Source: Paracoccaceae bacterium (GTDB lineage Bacteria > Pseudomonadota > Alphaproteobacteria > Rhodobacterales > Rhodobacteraceae). From it: 64,000 nucleotides of DNA. Positions within the stretch are counted from its first letter, which is position 1. Each line of letters begins with the position of its first letter. Positions 41,325 to 50,964 of the stretch are shown here, piece by piece. The notes under the pieces are model-generated. The model had not been told where the DNA came from, made no database searches, and worked only from the letters and a program-made list of their open reading frames with translations. Where the stretch lies: NCBI GenBank assembly GCA_022843025.1, contig JALHOL010000007.1, forward strand, positions 186,001 to 250,000, written 5' to 3'. The position numbers and the translations under genes were made by a program.

Positions 41325-41879
41325 ATGACCCCGCTTCGTTCCGTCTGTGTCTTCTGTGGCTCACGTCCCGGCCTTCGCCCCGCCTATGCGCAGGCCGCCC
41401 GCAGCTTCGGCAGCGCCATCGCAACCGAAGGCTGGCGCCTCGTTTATGGCGCAGGCGACGTGGGGCTGATGGGCGAAGTGGCCCGCGCGGCGCAGGAGGC
41501 GGGGGCCACCACCATGGGCGTCATCCCCACCCATCTGATGACCCGCGAACGCGGCCGCCGCGACCTGTCGCAACTCGTCATCACCGAAGACATGCATGAA
41601 CGCAAAAAGGTGATGTTCATGAATTCCGATGCCATCGTCGTCCTGCCGGGCGGCGCGGGCTCATTGGACGAATTCTTCGAGGTGCTCACCTGGCGCCAGA
41701 TCGGCCTGCACCGCAAACCCATCTTCCTTCTGGATACCGAAGGCTACTGGCAACCCCTCGTCGCCCTCACCCGCCACGTCATCGACGAAGGCTTCGCCGA
41801 AGAAACCATGCAGGATTACTTCACCACCGTCCTCGACGTGCCCAGCCTCGTCCTGCGCCTGCGCGAGGCGCTGGCCTGA
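41325..41879 (+). CDS. LOG-family nucleoside 5'-monophosphate phosphoribohydrolase
   Basis: 184 residues. The fold cleaves the ribose-5-phosphate from (cytokinin) nucleotides. Motifs: VCVFCGSRPG at the start, YGAGDVGLMGEVA, and PGGAGSLDEFFE, where most family members have PGGxGTxxE; the Thr is Ser here and the first glycine motif is GAGD instead of GGGS. Bacterial members act on AMP-type nucleotides or are called lysine decarboxylase by mistake. Divergent from the LysM gene. Confidence 0.88.
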   Translation: MTPLRSVCVFCGSRPGLRPAYAQAARSFGSAIATEGWRLVYGAGDVGLMGEVARAAQEAGATTMGVIPTHLMTRERGRRDLSQLVITEDMHERKKVMFMNSDAIVVLPGGAGSLDEFFEVLTWRQIGLHRKPIFLLDTEGYWQPLVALTRHVIDEGFAEETMQDYFTTVLDVPSLVLRLREALA

Positions 41880-41962
41880 TCGGCACACCTCCGCTCCCAG
41901 CCTTGCAAAATACAACTCAGGCGTGCATCTTGCCAGAACAGTGCAATTATAGGTTAGCCGCC

Positions 41963-42247
41963 GTGACAGATAATCAACTCGACCGCGCCCTGCGCTCCAT
42001 CGGCATGGGCTGCTTCGTCACCTATCTGCCGTTGTTCCGTGACGTTCGGCGCGGCACTGCCGACATCGCCGCCGAACTCAGCCAATTCTACACCGCCAAG
42101 GCCGCAACATCACGCACCACCCATGCGCGCCGGATCATCGCAGCGGGCCGCATCAGCGACGCATTGCATCGGGTGATCGCCTCCGACCGTGTCGATCCCG
42201 CTATCCGCCAAGCCGCCCAACAAGCCCTGGCCGACCACAGCATCTGA
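41963..42247 (+). CDS. Small conserved-looking protein of unknown function
   Basis: 94 residues from a GTG start (MTDNQLDRALRSIGMGCFVTY). Arg-rich and helical with FFDL-like LPLFRDV, then TRTTHARRIIAAGRISDALHRVIAS. The GTG start is chosen because the frame upstream (ATG 41903) overlaps weakly conserved sequence near the LOG gene end; the true start is uncertain. No domain is recognised. Confidence 0.6.
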   Translation: MTDNQLDRALRSIGMGCFVTYLPLFRDVRRGTADIAAELSQFYTAKAATSRTTHARRIIAAGRISDALHRVIASDRVDPAIRQAAQQALADHSI

Positions 42248-42332
42248 TGTAACCTCTGGCGGCACAAAACCCGGCCCCGTCTACCCAAGCACGTCGATCT
42301 CCCGACCAACTGGCAGCTTCCCCCCCCTGCCC

Positions 42333-42390
42333 ATATCTTCTCTGCAAAAATATCCTCGGGGGGTCCGGGGGGCGAAGCGCCCCCGGGGTT
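42333..42390 (+). repeat. Intergenic repeat copy
   Basis: TATCTTCTCTGCAAAAATATCC is followed by TCGGGGGGTCC and a GC hairpin around GGGGGGCGAAGCGCCCCC. The same family as 10749 and 21363, placed just beyond the sodB terminator. Confidence 0.8.
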
Positions 42391-42416
42391 ACCCTCCAGC
42401 GCACCGCCCAAAAGAA

Positions 42417-42448
42417 AAGGCCCGCCGCAGTCCCCCGCGACGGGCCTT
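42417..42448 (-). terminator. Rho-independent terminator of sodB
   Basis: On the minus strand AAGGCCCG (42448-42441) pairs with CGGGCCTT (42424-42417), followed by TTCTTTT. Confidence 0.85.
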
Positions 42449-42468
42449 CCCTCAAACGTCAGAACCGA

Positions 42469-43071
42469 TCACAGCTTCGCCGCAACCGCTTCCCAGTTCA
42501 CCAGCTTGTCCAGGAAGTTGGTCAGGTAAGCCGGGCGCTTGTTGCGGAAGTCGATGTAATAGGAATGTTCCCATACATCGCAGCCCAGCAGCGCGGTCTG
42601 GCCAAAGCACAGCGGGTTCACGCCGTTCTCGGTCTTGGTCACCTTCAGCGCGCCGTCCTTGTCCTTCACCAGCCAGGCCCAGCCCGACCCGAACTGTCCG
42701 GCCCCGGCAGCCGCGAAATCTTCCTTGAACTTGGCCACCGACCCAAAGCTCTCTGCCAGCGCAAGCTCCAGCTCGCTCGGCATCTTCTTGTTCTCGCCCG
42801 GCCCCATGATCTCCCAGAACAGGGCATGGTTCCAATGCTGCGAGGCGTTGTTGAACAGACCGCTCTGCGCCACCGCGCCAGCCTGATAGGTGCTGGTGAT
42901 GATGTCTTCCAGGCTCATCGCCTCATATTCCGACGCGGCCAGCAGCTTGTTGCCGTTGTCCACATAGGCCTTGTGGTGGATGTCGTGGTGATACTCGAAG
43001 GTTTCCTTCGACATGCCCAGCGACGCCAGCGCGTCATGTGCATAGGGAAGATCGGGAAGCGTGAAAGCCAT
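42469..43071 (-). CDS. sodB: Superoxide dismutase [Fe]
   Basis: 200 residues. Converts superoxide to oxygen and hydrogen peroxide in the cytoplasm. Metal ligands: His in FEYHHDIHHKAY, His in NNASQHWNHALFW, and Asp/His in DVWEHSYY. The Gln in NNASQ is at the position that marks Fe-type rather than Mn-type enzymes. No signal peptide. Terminator follows; GGACTC precedes the ATG. Confidence 0.95.
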   Translation of the reverse strand: MAFTLPDLPYAHDALASLGMSKETFEYHHDIHHKAYVDNGNKLLAASEYEAMSLEDIITSTYQAGAVAQSGLFNNASQHWNHALFWEIMGPGENKKMPSELELALAESFGSVAKFKEDFAAAGAGQFGSGWAWLVKDKDGALKVTKTENGVNPLCFGQTALLGCDVWEHSYYIDFRNKRPAYLTNFLDKLVNWEAVAAKL

Positions 43072-43244
43072 GGGAGAGTCCTCTCGGTTCGCGTGTCACG
43101 GGATGGCGCAGATAAGGGTCCTCCCGCCCAGAAGGTCAAGGGCCAAAGCACCCTTTTGGTTCCATCCCGCCGCCGCAACAGCAAAGATTGCCCCCGCACC
43201 CAGCCCCGATCTGAACGGCAACGCGACGCGCGTCAACGCCCATG

Positions 43245-44798
43245 TCAGGGCGTGTCGATGCGGCGCAGCACGGCAAGGTTGCGCGCCTCATCCGCCACCA
43301 CCACCTCGAACAGATCGCCAAATCCCGCGCGCTCTTCGGTGTCAAAGGCCGCCATGCCGTACCAGTCCGCCAGCCACCTGATCTGCGGATTCGACACCAC
43401 ATAGGTGTAGAAATGCCCCTCGGTCAGCAGGGCCTGCAACGCCTGCGGGTTCACCTTGCCATCCAGATTGATCGTGCGGTCATGCCAGAACCCCAGCGTC
43501 CCGGTCTGCACCGCCGATACCCAATCCTCGTCCGGCACGTTTTCCTGAACCCAGTCCACAACCTGGAAATGCCCCTGATCATGATGCCCCGGCAGCAAGA
43601 GCCGCGCCGTTGTCACCACGCCCAGCAGGATCGCCCCGGCCACGGCCATCTCGGCCAAGCGCGGCGCCCGCATCCGCGCGCCCAGCCACGCCGCCTGCGC
43701 CACCGCCGCCGTCACCAGCAACGGGCTCAGCGGGAACAGATACCGCGACAGGAAATGCGGCGCGCCAAAGAAGGTGCCGTAATATACGCATTGCAGCACC
43801 GCAAACAGCGAATAGCCCAGCACGGCCAACCGCATCGGATGCCCCTCGCGCACGATCCGCCACACGAAGCTGACCCAGATGACCAGCACGATCAGCCACA
43901 ACACCACCTGCACCGGAATCAGGCTCTCGATGGACCCCGGAACCGGCAGCATCGGAAACATCGTCTCGAACAGCTTGCCGGGCAGAATGTCGAAATTGCC
44001 ACCGATGGGGGCCGCAAAGGATTGCGAAGTGCCGCTGATCGGCACGAAAGACCCGAAATAGATCTTGTTATGCAGCAGCCACGGCAAGCCGATCACCAGC
44101 GACACCACACCCGGCACCGCACCTTCCACCACCGCGCGCACAAACCCCACCTCGGGCAGCCGCAGCGCAAAGACAAAGCGCACGAACAGCAGCGCGGCAA
44201 TCAGGAACACCGCATCGTTGCGCGCCCAGAAGGCCAGCCCCGCCAACCCGCCCAGCGTCAGCATCTCGCCCATCGTCAACCGCCGCGCCTGCACCGCGAT
44301 ACGCCCAAAGATCAGCACAAAGACCACAACGACCAGCACATAAAGCCCGGTCTCCAGCGCGTTCATGCTGTGGCGCGCGGACAAAGGCCCCGAAGCCCAC
44401 AGCGCCGCCACGGCCCAGGGCAGAATCACCGCCTCCGGCCCCATCAGCGACGCGGCAAACCGCTTCACCGCCAGCACCGACGCCACCCAGAACAGCACCA
44501 TCAACACCAGAACAATCGCCACCCCGCCCAGCTTGTCGCCGTCCACCAGCCAGAACCCCGCCGAATACATCAACGTCGCCAGCGGCTGCACCCCGTTCGA
44601 TGCGATGGTCCCCTCCGACACGCTCAACCCCAGCCCAATGGCCAGATTGCGCGCCAGCGTCAGCATCAGATAGCCGTCCTCGGTGACAAAGAACTGCGTG
44701 ATCCACTCTTCCCCCAAAGCCAGCGGAAAGACCCGGAACAGGAATCCGAAGATCAAGGCAAACGCGGCAACAGCCCCCAGAACCCCGAAACGCGCCAT
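43245..44798 (-). CDS. Polytopic membrane protein, GT39/ArnT-like glycosyltransferase fold
   Basis: 517 residues with about 11-12 helices and a C-terminal periplasmic domain of ~100 residues (HHDQGHFQVVDWVQENVPDEDWVSAVQTG). The first loop, FFVTEDGYLMLTLARNLA, has the acidic pair at the place expected for lipid-linked-sugar transferases. The enzyme family is inferred from layout only; the sugar and acceptor are unknown. No glycan gene cluster is adjacent. Confidence 0.6.
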   Translation of the reverse strand: MARFGVLGAVAAFALIFGFLFRVFPLALGEEWITQFFVTEDGYLMLTLARNLAIGLGLSVSEGTIASNGVQPLATLMYSAGFWLVDGDKLGGVAIVLVLMVLFWVASVLAVKRFAASLMGPEAVILPWAVAALWASGPLSARHSMNALETGLYVLVVVVFVLIFGRIAVQARRLTMGEMLTLGGLAGLAFWARNDAVFLIAALLFVRFVFALRLPEVGFVRAVVEGAVPGVVSLVIGLPWLLHNKIYFGSFVPISGTSQSFAAPIGGNFDILPGKLFETMFPMLPVPGSIESLIPVQVVLWLIVLVIWVSFVWRIVREGHPMRLAVLGYSLFAVLQCVYYGTFFGAPHFLSRYLFPLSPLLVTAAVAQAAWLGARMRAPRLAEMAVAGAILLGVVTTARLLLPGHHDQGHFQVVDWVQENVPDEDWVSAVQTGTLGFWHDRTINLDGKVNPQALQALLTEGHFYTYVVSNPQIRWLADWYGMAAFDTEERAGFGDLFEVVVADEARNLAVLRRIDTP

Positions 44799-45166
44799 CT
44801 GACACCCTCAAAATGCAAAACTTAATCTACGTTAAGAACTTGAGGCCTCAACTTGGCAACCCGGGACTTCGGCCAGCACCCCGCCGCGCCCTCACACAGT
44901 GCTGCGGCACAAGACAATGTTGCACCGCAGCAACGCTTTTGGCGGCCCGCGCGCCGGAAACCGCCTTGCCGCCCGCGCCATCGCTCCGGCCTTAATCGCA
45001 AGGCAAACAAGGCAATCCTCACCCCCGGTTGCAATCCCGGCGCGCGCCTCTCCCGCTTGCGACGGTTGGGCCAAAAGTGGCGGTCCGCGCCCGCCCCAAG
45101 CCATCGCCAAAACGAAAGGCCGGCCCCCGCAGGAACCGGCCCAATACGTTCCGCAACCCTGCTGCG
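44799..45166. other. 368-bp gap between membrane GT-like gene and soxG
   Basis: No convincing ORF. Apart from the soxG-side terminator, it contains an imperfect stem, GCTGCGG...CCGCAGC, near 44905-44935 whose role is unclear. Confidence 0.5.
45114..45143 (-). terminator. Rho-independent terminator of the sox operon
   Basis: On the minus strand GGCCGG (45141-45136) pairs with CCGGCC (45123-45118), followed by TTTCGTTTT. Confidence 0.75.
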
Positions 45167-45718
45167 TCAGTGCAGTTCCGACCCCGGCTTCGCGCCAGAT
45201 GCCAGCAGGTCGAACACATAGCGCGCCACCGACCGGAAGCAGACGACAGTAAACCCGTCCCCCTCGCGCCACAGCGCCGCCGCCACCTGCGCCGCCCGCG
45301 TCCGGCGCAACTCGCCGGGTTCCAGCTTCGCGAAATCGACTGGCGACAGCTTGGCCAGCACCTGTTCGGCCTTTGCACCCTCCACCCGGAACACCGCCCG
45401 CGCGTCCGACACATCCACCGCAAGGTGATGCGCGCCCGTCATGGCCTTGCCGATGGCCTCCAGCGCCCCCGCCACCGCCGCATAGGGCATGACCAGCAGA
45501 TATTCGTCCGGGCTCATCCAGCCGCAGGCGCGATCACCTTCCGTCACGATCCCCCGCACCCCCGGAAGGCCCGTCCCCACAGCGGCCTTCACCGCCTTGG
45601 CCAGCCCCGCCGCGTCCGGCTTGGCGCGCAGGGTGATCATCCCCACCGGTCCGATCTCGCGGACCGAGGCAAAGCCCCCCGCCACAGCCCCGCCCAATGC
45701 GCTTTTGGGTTCAGACAT
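45167..45718 (-). CDS. soxG: Sarcosine oxidase gamma subunit
   Basis: 183 residues, last subunit of heterotetrameric sarcosine oxidase. Seen: GMITLRAKPDAAGL, WMSPDEYLLVMP and the GELRRTRAAQVAAALWREGDGF block. Folds like the T-protein/GcvT-related domain. The start at 45718 overlaps the soxA end by 8 bp. Confidence 0.93.
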   Translation of the reverse strand: MSEPKSALGGAVAGGFASVREIGPVGMITLRAKPDAAGLAKAVKAAVGTGLPGVRGIVTEGDRACGWMSPDEYLLVMPYAAVAGALEAIGKAMTGAHHLAVDVSDARAVFRVEGAKAEQVLAKLSPVDFAKLEPGELRRTRAAQVAAALWREGDGFTVVCFRSVARYVFDLLASGAKPGSELH

Positions 45719-48700
45719 TCGGCTTCTCCCCATCCTTGTCATAGAAGACGGCATCCACGACCCGCGCCTTCACGGTGCCGCCCTTGACAGTGTTGAATTC
45801 CACCACCTCGCCCATCCGCTCCGGCCCGCGATGCAGCAAGCCCATCGCAATCCCCTTCTTCAGCGTGGGCGAATAATAGGTCGACGTCACGCGCCCTTGC
45901 GTATTGCCCTGCCCGTTCGCATTCACACCCGGCGCCACGATATAGGCCCCGTCCGGGATCACCGACCCGTCCAGCGTCTCGAACCCGACGAGCTTCCACC
46001 GCTCGGCCGAGGCGAGGAAGTTGCGCGCCTGCCCCCGCTTGCCCAGATAATCCGCCTTCTTCTTCGAAATCGCCCAGTCGAGGCCCAAATCCTGCGGGAT
46101 CACCGTGCCATCGGTTTCATCCCCGATCATGATAAAGCCCTTCTCGGCCCGCATGATATGCAGCGCCTCGGTGCCATAGGGCATCGCCCCGAACTCCGCC
46201 CCTGCCGCGTGCAGCGCCTCCCAGAAGGCCGCGCCATGGCTCGCAGGCACCGCGATCTCATAGGACAACTCACCCGAGAAACTGATGCGATAGACCCGGC
46301 AGCCAAACCCGCCCAAGGTGCCATCCGCCCATTGCATGAAGGGCAGCGCCTCCTTGGACACATCCATCCCGCCAAGTTTCTCCAGCACTTTGCGCGCATT
46401 CGGCCCCACCACGGCGACCTGCGCATATTGCTCGGTCACATTGGCGGTATAGACCTGCCAATCCCACCACTCGCATTGCAGCCAGTCCTCCATCCACGCA
46501 TGGATGCGGTCTGCCCCGCCCGAAGTGGTGTGGCACAGCCACGTCTCTTCATCGATCCGCGCCACCACGCCGTCATCCGACAGGAAGCCCTGCTCGTTGC
46601 ACATCAGCCCATAACGGCACTTGCCCACAGGCAAAGTGCTCATCACGCCCGTGTAAAGCATGTCGAGGAATTTCCCCGCATCCGGACCCTTCACGATGAT
46701 CTTGCCCAGCGTCGACGCATCCAACAGCCCCAGCGCGTTGCGCGTATTGAGAACCTCGCGATGCACCGCCTGTTCATGCGTCTCCCCGGCACGGGGGAAG
46801 CAATAGGGCCGCCGCCACAGACCGACCGGCTCGAAATAAGCCCCGTTCCGCTCATGCCATTCATGCATCGGTGTGCGCCGCAGCGGCTGGAATATCTCAT
46901 CCCGCGCCTCACCCGCCAACGCGCCCAGCGTCACAGGCGTATAAGGCGGGCGGAAGGTGGTGGTGCCAACCTGCGGAATATCCGCATTCAACGCCCCCGC
47001 CAGCACGGCCAAGCCATTGATATTGGACAGCTTGCCCTGATCCGTCGCCATCCCCAGCGTGGTGTAGCGCTTGGTATGTTCAACCGATTCATACCCTTCC
47101 CGCGCCGCCAACTGCACGTCGGACACTTTCACGTCGTTCTGATAATCCAGCCACATCTTCGACTTCAGCTCGATCGATGCCCCCTGCGGCATGATCCAGA
47201 CGGCCTCCATCGGCCCCTCAACCACCGCATCAGCAACCGGAGCCTTGCCCTTCTTGGCCTTCACCCCCAGCGCCGCCAGCACCGCCCCGGCCTGCGCATC
47301 CGCATCCGCCAGCGCCGCCGCAGCACTCATCGCGCCATTGGCAGCCCCTGCCGCATAGACCATCGCCCCGCCATCATGGTTCAGCGGGGGCCGCGCCGCA
47401 TCCGGCCGGAAATGCGCATGCGCCGCGTCCCAAATCAGCTTGCCGCCGCAATGGCTCCACAGATGCACCACAGGCGACCAGCCGCCCGACATGGCCACCG
47501 CGTCACAGGCGATCTCTTCGATCACCGCGCCCTCACCGGCCTGCAGGCAAATGGCGACAGAGGTCACCCGCTTGCCCCCCTTCACCTTGGCAATCCCGCG
47601 CCCTGCCTCGATCCGCAGCCCCAAAGCCCGCGCCTTGTCGATCAGCGCCCCCGCAGGCGCAGACCGCGCATCCACAATCGCTGGAACCGCCAACCCCGCC
47701 TCGCGCAGCGCAATCGCCGTGCGATAGCCGTCATCATTGTTCGTCACCACAACCGTGCGATCCCCCGGCGACACCGCCCAGTTCACCACATAGTCGCGCA
47801 CCGCCGCCGCCAGCATCACGCCGGGAATGTCATTGCCAGCAAAGCTCAAGGGCCGTTCAATCGCCCCCGTCGCCGTCAGTATCTTGCCCGCCCGGATACG
47901 CCACAGCCGATGCTTCGGCCGCCCATCGCCGGGCGTATGGTCGGCCACCTTCTCATCGGCCAGCACATAGCCATGGTCATAGACCCCCGCCGCCATGCAG
48001 CGCGTCCGCAGGGTGACGTTCTCCATCCCCTCCAGCGCCGCCACCGCCGCATCGACCCATGCGCCCGCAGGCTGACCGTCGATCACATCGCCATCCACCG
48101 GCGCGCGCCCGCCCCAATGGGCGTTCTGTTCCAGCAGCAGAACCCGCGCCCCCGCACGGCCCGCCACCAGCGCCGCCTGCAACCCGGCAATCCCGCCACC
48201 CACGACCAGCAGGTCGCAAAACGCATAGGCCTGCTCATAGCGATCCGCATCCCGGTCCTTCGGCGCTTTGCCAAGGCCCGCCGATTGCCGGATGATCGGC
48301 TCGAAGACATGTTTCCAGAACGGGCGCGGATGGATGAAGGTCTTGTAATAGAACCCGGCAGGCAAAAACCGCGCGGCCGTGTTGTTCAGCACACCCACAT
48401 CATACTCAAGGCTCGGCCAATGGTTCTGGCTCGTCGCCTCAAGCCCGTCGAACAGTTCCGTCACCGTGGTCCGCTGGTTCGGCTCCAGCCGCGCGCCAGA
48501 TCCCAGATTGACCAGCGCATTGGGCTCCTCCGCCCCCGCCGCCACGATGCCGCGCGGACGGTGATACTTGAACGACCGGCCCACCAGCATCTGGTCATTG
48601 GCCAGCAGCGCCGCCGACAGCGTATCGCCGCGAAAGCCCTTCATCCGCTTGCCGTTGAAGCTGAACTCAAGCGCCGCCGACCGGTCGATCAACCGGCCCC

Positions 48701-48722
48701 CTTTTGCAAGACGGGTGCTCAT
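45711..48722 (-). CDS. soxA: Sarcosine oxidase alpha subunit
   Basis: 1003 residues. An N-terminal 2Fe-2S-like fold (FSFNGKRMKGFRGDTLSAAL), an NAD/FAD-binding domain (LLVVGGGIAGLQAALVAGRAG), and a C-terminal GcvT/THF-binding half. The enzyme oxidises sarcosine to glycine, passing the methyl group to tetrahydrofolate and making H2O2. The ATG at 48722 overlaps the soxD stop by 4 bp. The long plus-strand frame opposite is a shadow. Confidence 0.96.
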   Translation of the reverse strand: MSTRLAKGGRLIDRSAALEFSFNGKRMKGFRGDTLSAALLANDQMLVGRSFKYHRPRGIVAAGAEEPNALVNLGSGARLEPNQRTTVTELFDGLEATSQNHWPSLEYDVGVLNNTAARFLPAGFYYKTFIHPRPFWKHVFEPIIRQSAGLGKAPKDRDADRYEQAYAFCDLLVVGGGIAGLQAALVAGRAGARVLLLEQNAHWGGRAPVDGDVIDGQPAGAWVDAAVAALEGMENVTLRTRCMAAGVYDHGYVLADEKVADHTPGDGRPKHRLWRIRAGKILTATGAIERPLSFAGNDIPGVMLAAAVRDYVVNWAVSPGDRTVVVTNNDDGYRTAIALREAGLAVPAIVDARSAPAGALIDKARALGLRIEAGRGIAKVKGGKRVTSVAICLQAGEGAVIEEIACDAVAMSGGWSPVVHLWSHCGGKLIWDAAHAHFRPDAARPPLNHDGGAMVYAAGAANGAMSAAAALADADAQAGAVLAALGVKAKKGKAPVADAVVEGPMEAVWIMPQGASIELKSKMWLDYQNDVKVSDVQLAAREGYESVEHTKRYTTLGMATDQGKLSNINGLAVLAGALNADIPQVGTTTFRPPYTPVTLGALAGEARDEIFQPLRRTPMHEWHERNGAYFEPVGLWRRPYCFPRAGETHEQAVHREVLNTRNALGLLDASTLGKIIVKGPDAGKFLDMLYTGVMSTLPVGKCRYGLMCNEQGFLSDDGVVARIDEETWLCHTTSGGADRIHAWMEDWLQCEWWDWQVYTANVTEQYAQVAVVGPNARKVLEKLGGMDVSKEALPFMQWADGTLGGFGCRVYRISFSGELSYEIAVPASHGAAFWEALHAAGAEFGAMPYGTEALHIMRAEKGFIMIGDETDGTVIPQDLGLDWAISKKKADYLGKRGQARNFLASAERWKLVGFETLDGSVIPDGAYIVAPGVNANGQGNTQGRVTSTYYSPTLKKGIAMGLLHRGPERMGEVVEFNTVKGGTVKARVVDAVFYDKDGEKPNV

Positions 48723-49042
48723 TTGTAACCCTTCCACTCCGGCCTGCGGGCCTTGATCTTCTCGATGATATCGGCGGGCGGCTCGCCCACCTGCGCGGGA
48801 TAGGTGCCGAACACTTCCAGCGTCGCCGTGCAACGCGCGGCCAGAAACCACTTCCCGCAGCCATAGGAATGCCGCCACCGCTCGAAATGTACCCCCTTGG
48901 GGTTCTTGCGGGCAAACATATAGGCCTCGAATTCCTCATCCGAGGAACCGGGACCGAACCGCTTCAAATGCGCCTCATATCCCGGCGAAAGCTCGGTCTC
49001 CTCGGCGGCAACGCCGCAATAAGGGCAGGTCAGGGTCAGCAC
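48719..49042 (-). CDS. soxD: Sarcosine oxidase delta subunit
   Basis: 107 residues. Zinc-binding cysteines in TCPYCGV and later YGCGKWF...RC. The GTG start at 49042 has GGAG upstream; the in-frame ATG at 49063 has no good ribosome-binding site. It is followed by soxA with ATGA overlap. Confidence 0.92.
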   Translation of the reverse strand: MLTLTCPYCGVAAEETELSPGYEAHLKRFGPGSSDEEFEAYMFARKNPKGVHFERWRHSYGCGKWFLAARCTATLEVFGTYPAQVGEPPADIIEKIKARRPEWKGYK

Positions 49043-49120
49043 GGGCAATCTCCAGACATGCAAACGGCGGGCACAACACTGTGCCCGCCGCTGGCGGTGA
49101 TCAGAAAGGATAGGGTGGTA

Positions 49121-49420
49121 TCAGGGCGTAGCGGGCGCTGCCGGGGCAGGCGCAGGCGCGACAGGCTCGGCTGGTGCGGGCTCGGCAGGCGCCGCAGGCT
49201 CTGGCGCGGGCGCAGGTGCGGCCGGCTCGGCTGGCGCAGGCGCGGTTGTGTTGTTCTCGATGCTGACAGCGGGCGATCCGGCATCCCCATCGGACATGGA
49301 ACCGCCCGTGATGATATAGGCGACAACCCCCACCGCGACGACAAGACCGCCGACGATGAAGACAAGCATGCCGTTGGATTTGGGCGGCGGCGGTGGGGCA
49401 GATTGGCGTGAGTCAGACAT
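49121..49420 (-). CDS. Small single-helix membrane protein inside the sox operon
   Basis: 99 residues: a short N-terminus (MSDSRQSAPPPPPKSNG), one helix (MLVFIVGGLVVAVGVVAYIITGG), then a long Pro/Ala/Glu low-complexity tail. GGAG is before the ATG. It lies between soxB and soxD, not part of the known enzyme. It may anchor the oxidase at the membrane or be a periplasmic proline-rich spacer protein; no function can be assigned. Confidence 0.75.
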   Translation of the reverse strand: MSDSRQSAPPPPPKSNGMLVFIVGGLVVAVGVVAYIITGGSMSDGDAGSPAVSIENNTTAPAPAEPAAPAPAPEPAAPAEPAPAEPVAPAPAPAAPATP

Positions 49421-49502
49421 GGGACAGTCTCCGTTAAGGCCGTGTTCAACAGCCCAACGTCCAAATCCCCGCTCCGGTTCCCCATCACGCCCGCGCAACC
49501 CA

Positions 49503-50750
49503 TCAATGCGCCACCCCGGCGGCCACGGATTCGTCGATGAACCGCCCTTCCTTGAACCGCCACATGTCGAACTCCGCGGCCAGCGGCCCCGGCTCGCCCT
49601 TGGCCATCAACTCGGCCATCGCCCAGCCGGAACCCGGAATCGCCTTGAACCCGCCTGTCCCCCAGCCACAGTTGATGAAGCAATTCCCCAAGGGCGTTTT
49701 CGAGATGATCGGCGACCGATCCCCCGTCATGTCCACGATCCCGCCCCACTGCCGAAGCATCTTCAACCGGCTGATGATCGGGAAGGTCTCGATCAGCGCC
49801 CGCAGCGTTTCCTCGATGTGATGGAAGCTGCCACGCTGGGTATAGTTGTTGAACCCGTCCGTCCCGCCGCCAATCACCATCTCGCCCTTGTCGGACTGGC
49901 TCATATAGCCATGCACCGTATTGGCCATCACCACGATGTCCATGCAGGGCTTGATCGGCTCACTCACCAGCGCCTGCAACGCCACCGCTTCCACCGGCAG
50001 GCGGAACCCGGCCATCTCGGCCACCTGCCCCGAATGCCCCGCCACGACGATGCCCAGCTTCTTGGTCCCGATATAGCCCTTGGAGGTTTCCACCCCCACG
50101 ACCTTGCCACCCTCAGACCGAACGCCCGTCACCTCGCATTGCTGGATGATGTCCATGCCCATGTCGCTGCACGCCCGCGCATAGCCCCAAGCCACCGCGT
50201 CATGCCGCCCCGTGCCGCCCCGCGCCTGCCACAGCGCGCCCAGCACCGGATAGCGCGGCCCGTCGATATTCAGGATCGGGCACAGCTCCTTCACCCGCTG
50301 CGGCGTGATGAACTCCGTCTGCACGCCCTGCAAGGCGTTCGCATGCGCCGTGCGCAGATAGCCCCGCACCTCGTGATGCGTCTGCGCCAGCATCATCACG
50401 CCACGCGGGCTGAACATCACGTTGTAGTTCAGGTCCTGGCTCAGCGTTTCATAAAGCGAGCGGGACTTCTCATAGATCGCAGCCGAGGAATCCTGCAGGT
50501 AATTCGACCGGATGATCGTCGTATTCCGGCCCGTATTGCCGCCACCCAGCCAGCCCTTTTCAAGGATCGCCACATTGGTGATGCCGTAATTCTTGCCCAG
50601 GTAATAGGCCGTCGCCAACCCATGCCCCCCTGCGCCCACGATGATCGCATCATAGGCGGCCTTGGGGGCCGGGCTTTTCCAAGCCCGCTCCCACCCCGTG
50701 TGGTGACGCAGCGCCTCGCGGGCAATCGCAAAGACCGAATAGCGTTTCAT
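49503..50750 (-). CDS. soxB: Sarcosine oxidase beta subunit
   Basis: 415 residues. FAD-binding IIVGAGGHGLATAYYLGKNYG at the N terminus. GGTGRHDAVAWGY contains the histidine (near residue 183) that in studied enzymes carries covalent FMN. The C-terminal GWGTGGFKAIPGSG is conserved. First gene of the soxB-orf-soxD-soxA-soxG operon; divergent from ccmI. Confidence 0.95.
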   Translation of the reverse strand: MKRYSVFAIAREALRHHTGWERAWKSPAPKAAYDAIIVGAGGHGLATAYYLGKNYGITNVAILEKGWLGGGNTGRNTTIIRSNYLQDSSAAIYEKSRSLYETLSQDLNYNVMFSPRGVMMLAQTHHEVRGYLRTAHANALQGVQTEFITPQRVKELCPILNIDGPRYPVLGALWQARGGTGRHDAVAWGYARACSDMGMDIIQQCEVTGVRSEGGKVVGVETSKGYIGTKKLGIVVAGHSGQVAEMAGFRLPVEAVALQALVSEPIKPCMDIVVMANTVHGYMSQSDKGEMVIGGGTDGFNNYTQRGSFHHIEETLRALIETFPIISRLKMLRQWGGIVDMTGDRSPIISKTPLGNCFINCGWGTGGFKAIPGSGWAMAELMAKGEPGPLAAEFDMWRFKEGRFIDESVAAGVAH

Positions 50751-50964
50751 GGCCAAACCCCCGTGACGCGCGGCACAGCGCTGTGCCGTCCTTCTCATAT
50801 GCCGTGCAGATAATCCCCCACCCACAAGCGGCACAATCGGGAAATTTGCGACAGAACCGCCCTGCGACAGCGTCGCAGCCGTCACTTTCGCGTTTCCGCC
50901 TTCCGCCAGCCCCGCCGAAGGATTACATCGCGCCCAACCGCCAACCACAAACGGGCCCGATGAC

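Noticed and set aside
45489-48728. 1079-codon plus-strand frame opposite soxA
   Set aside because: Arg/His/Pro-rich translation typical of antisense GC-rich frames; soxA is certain.
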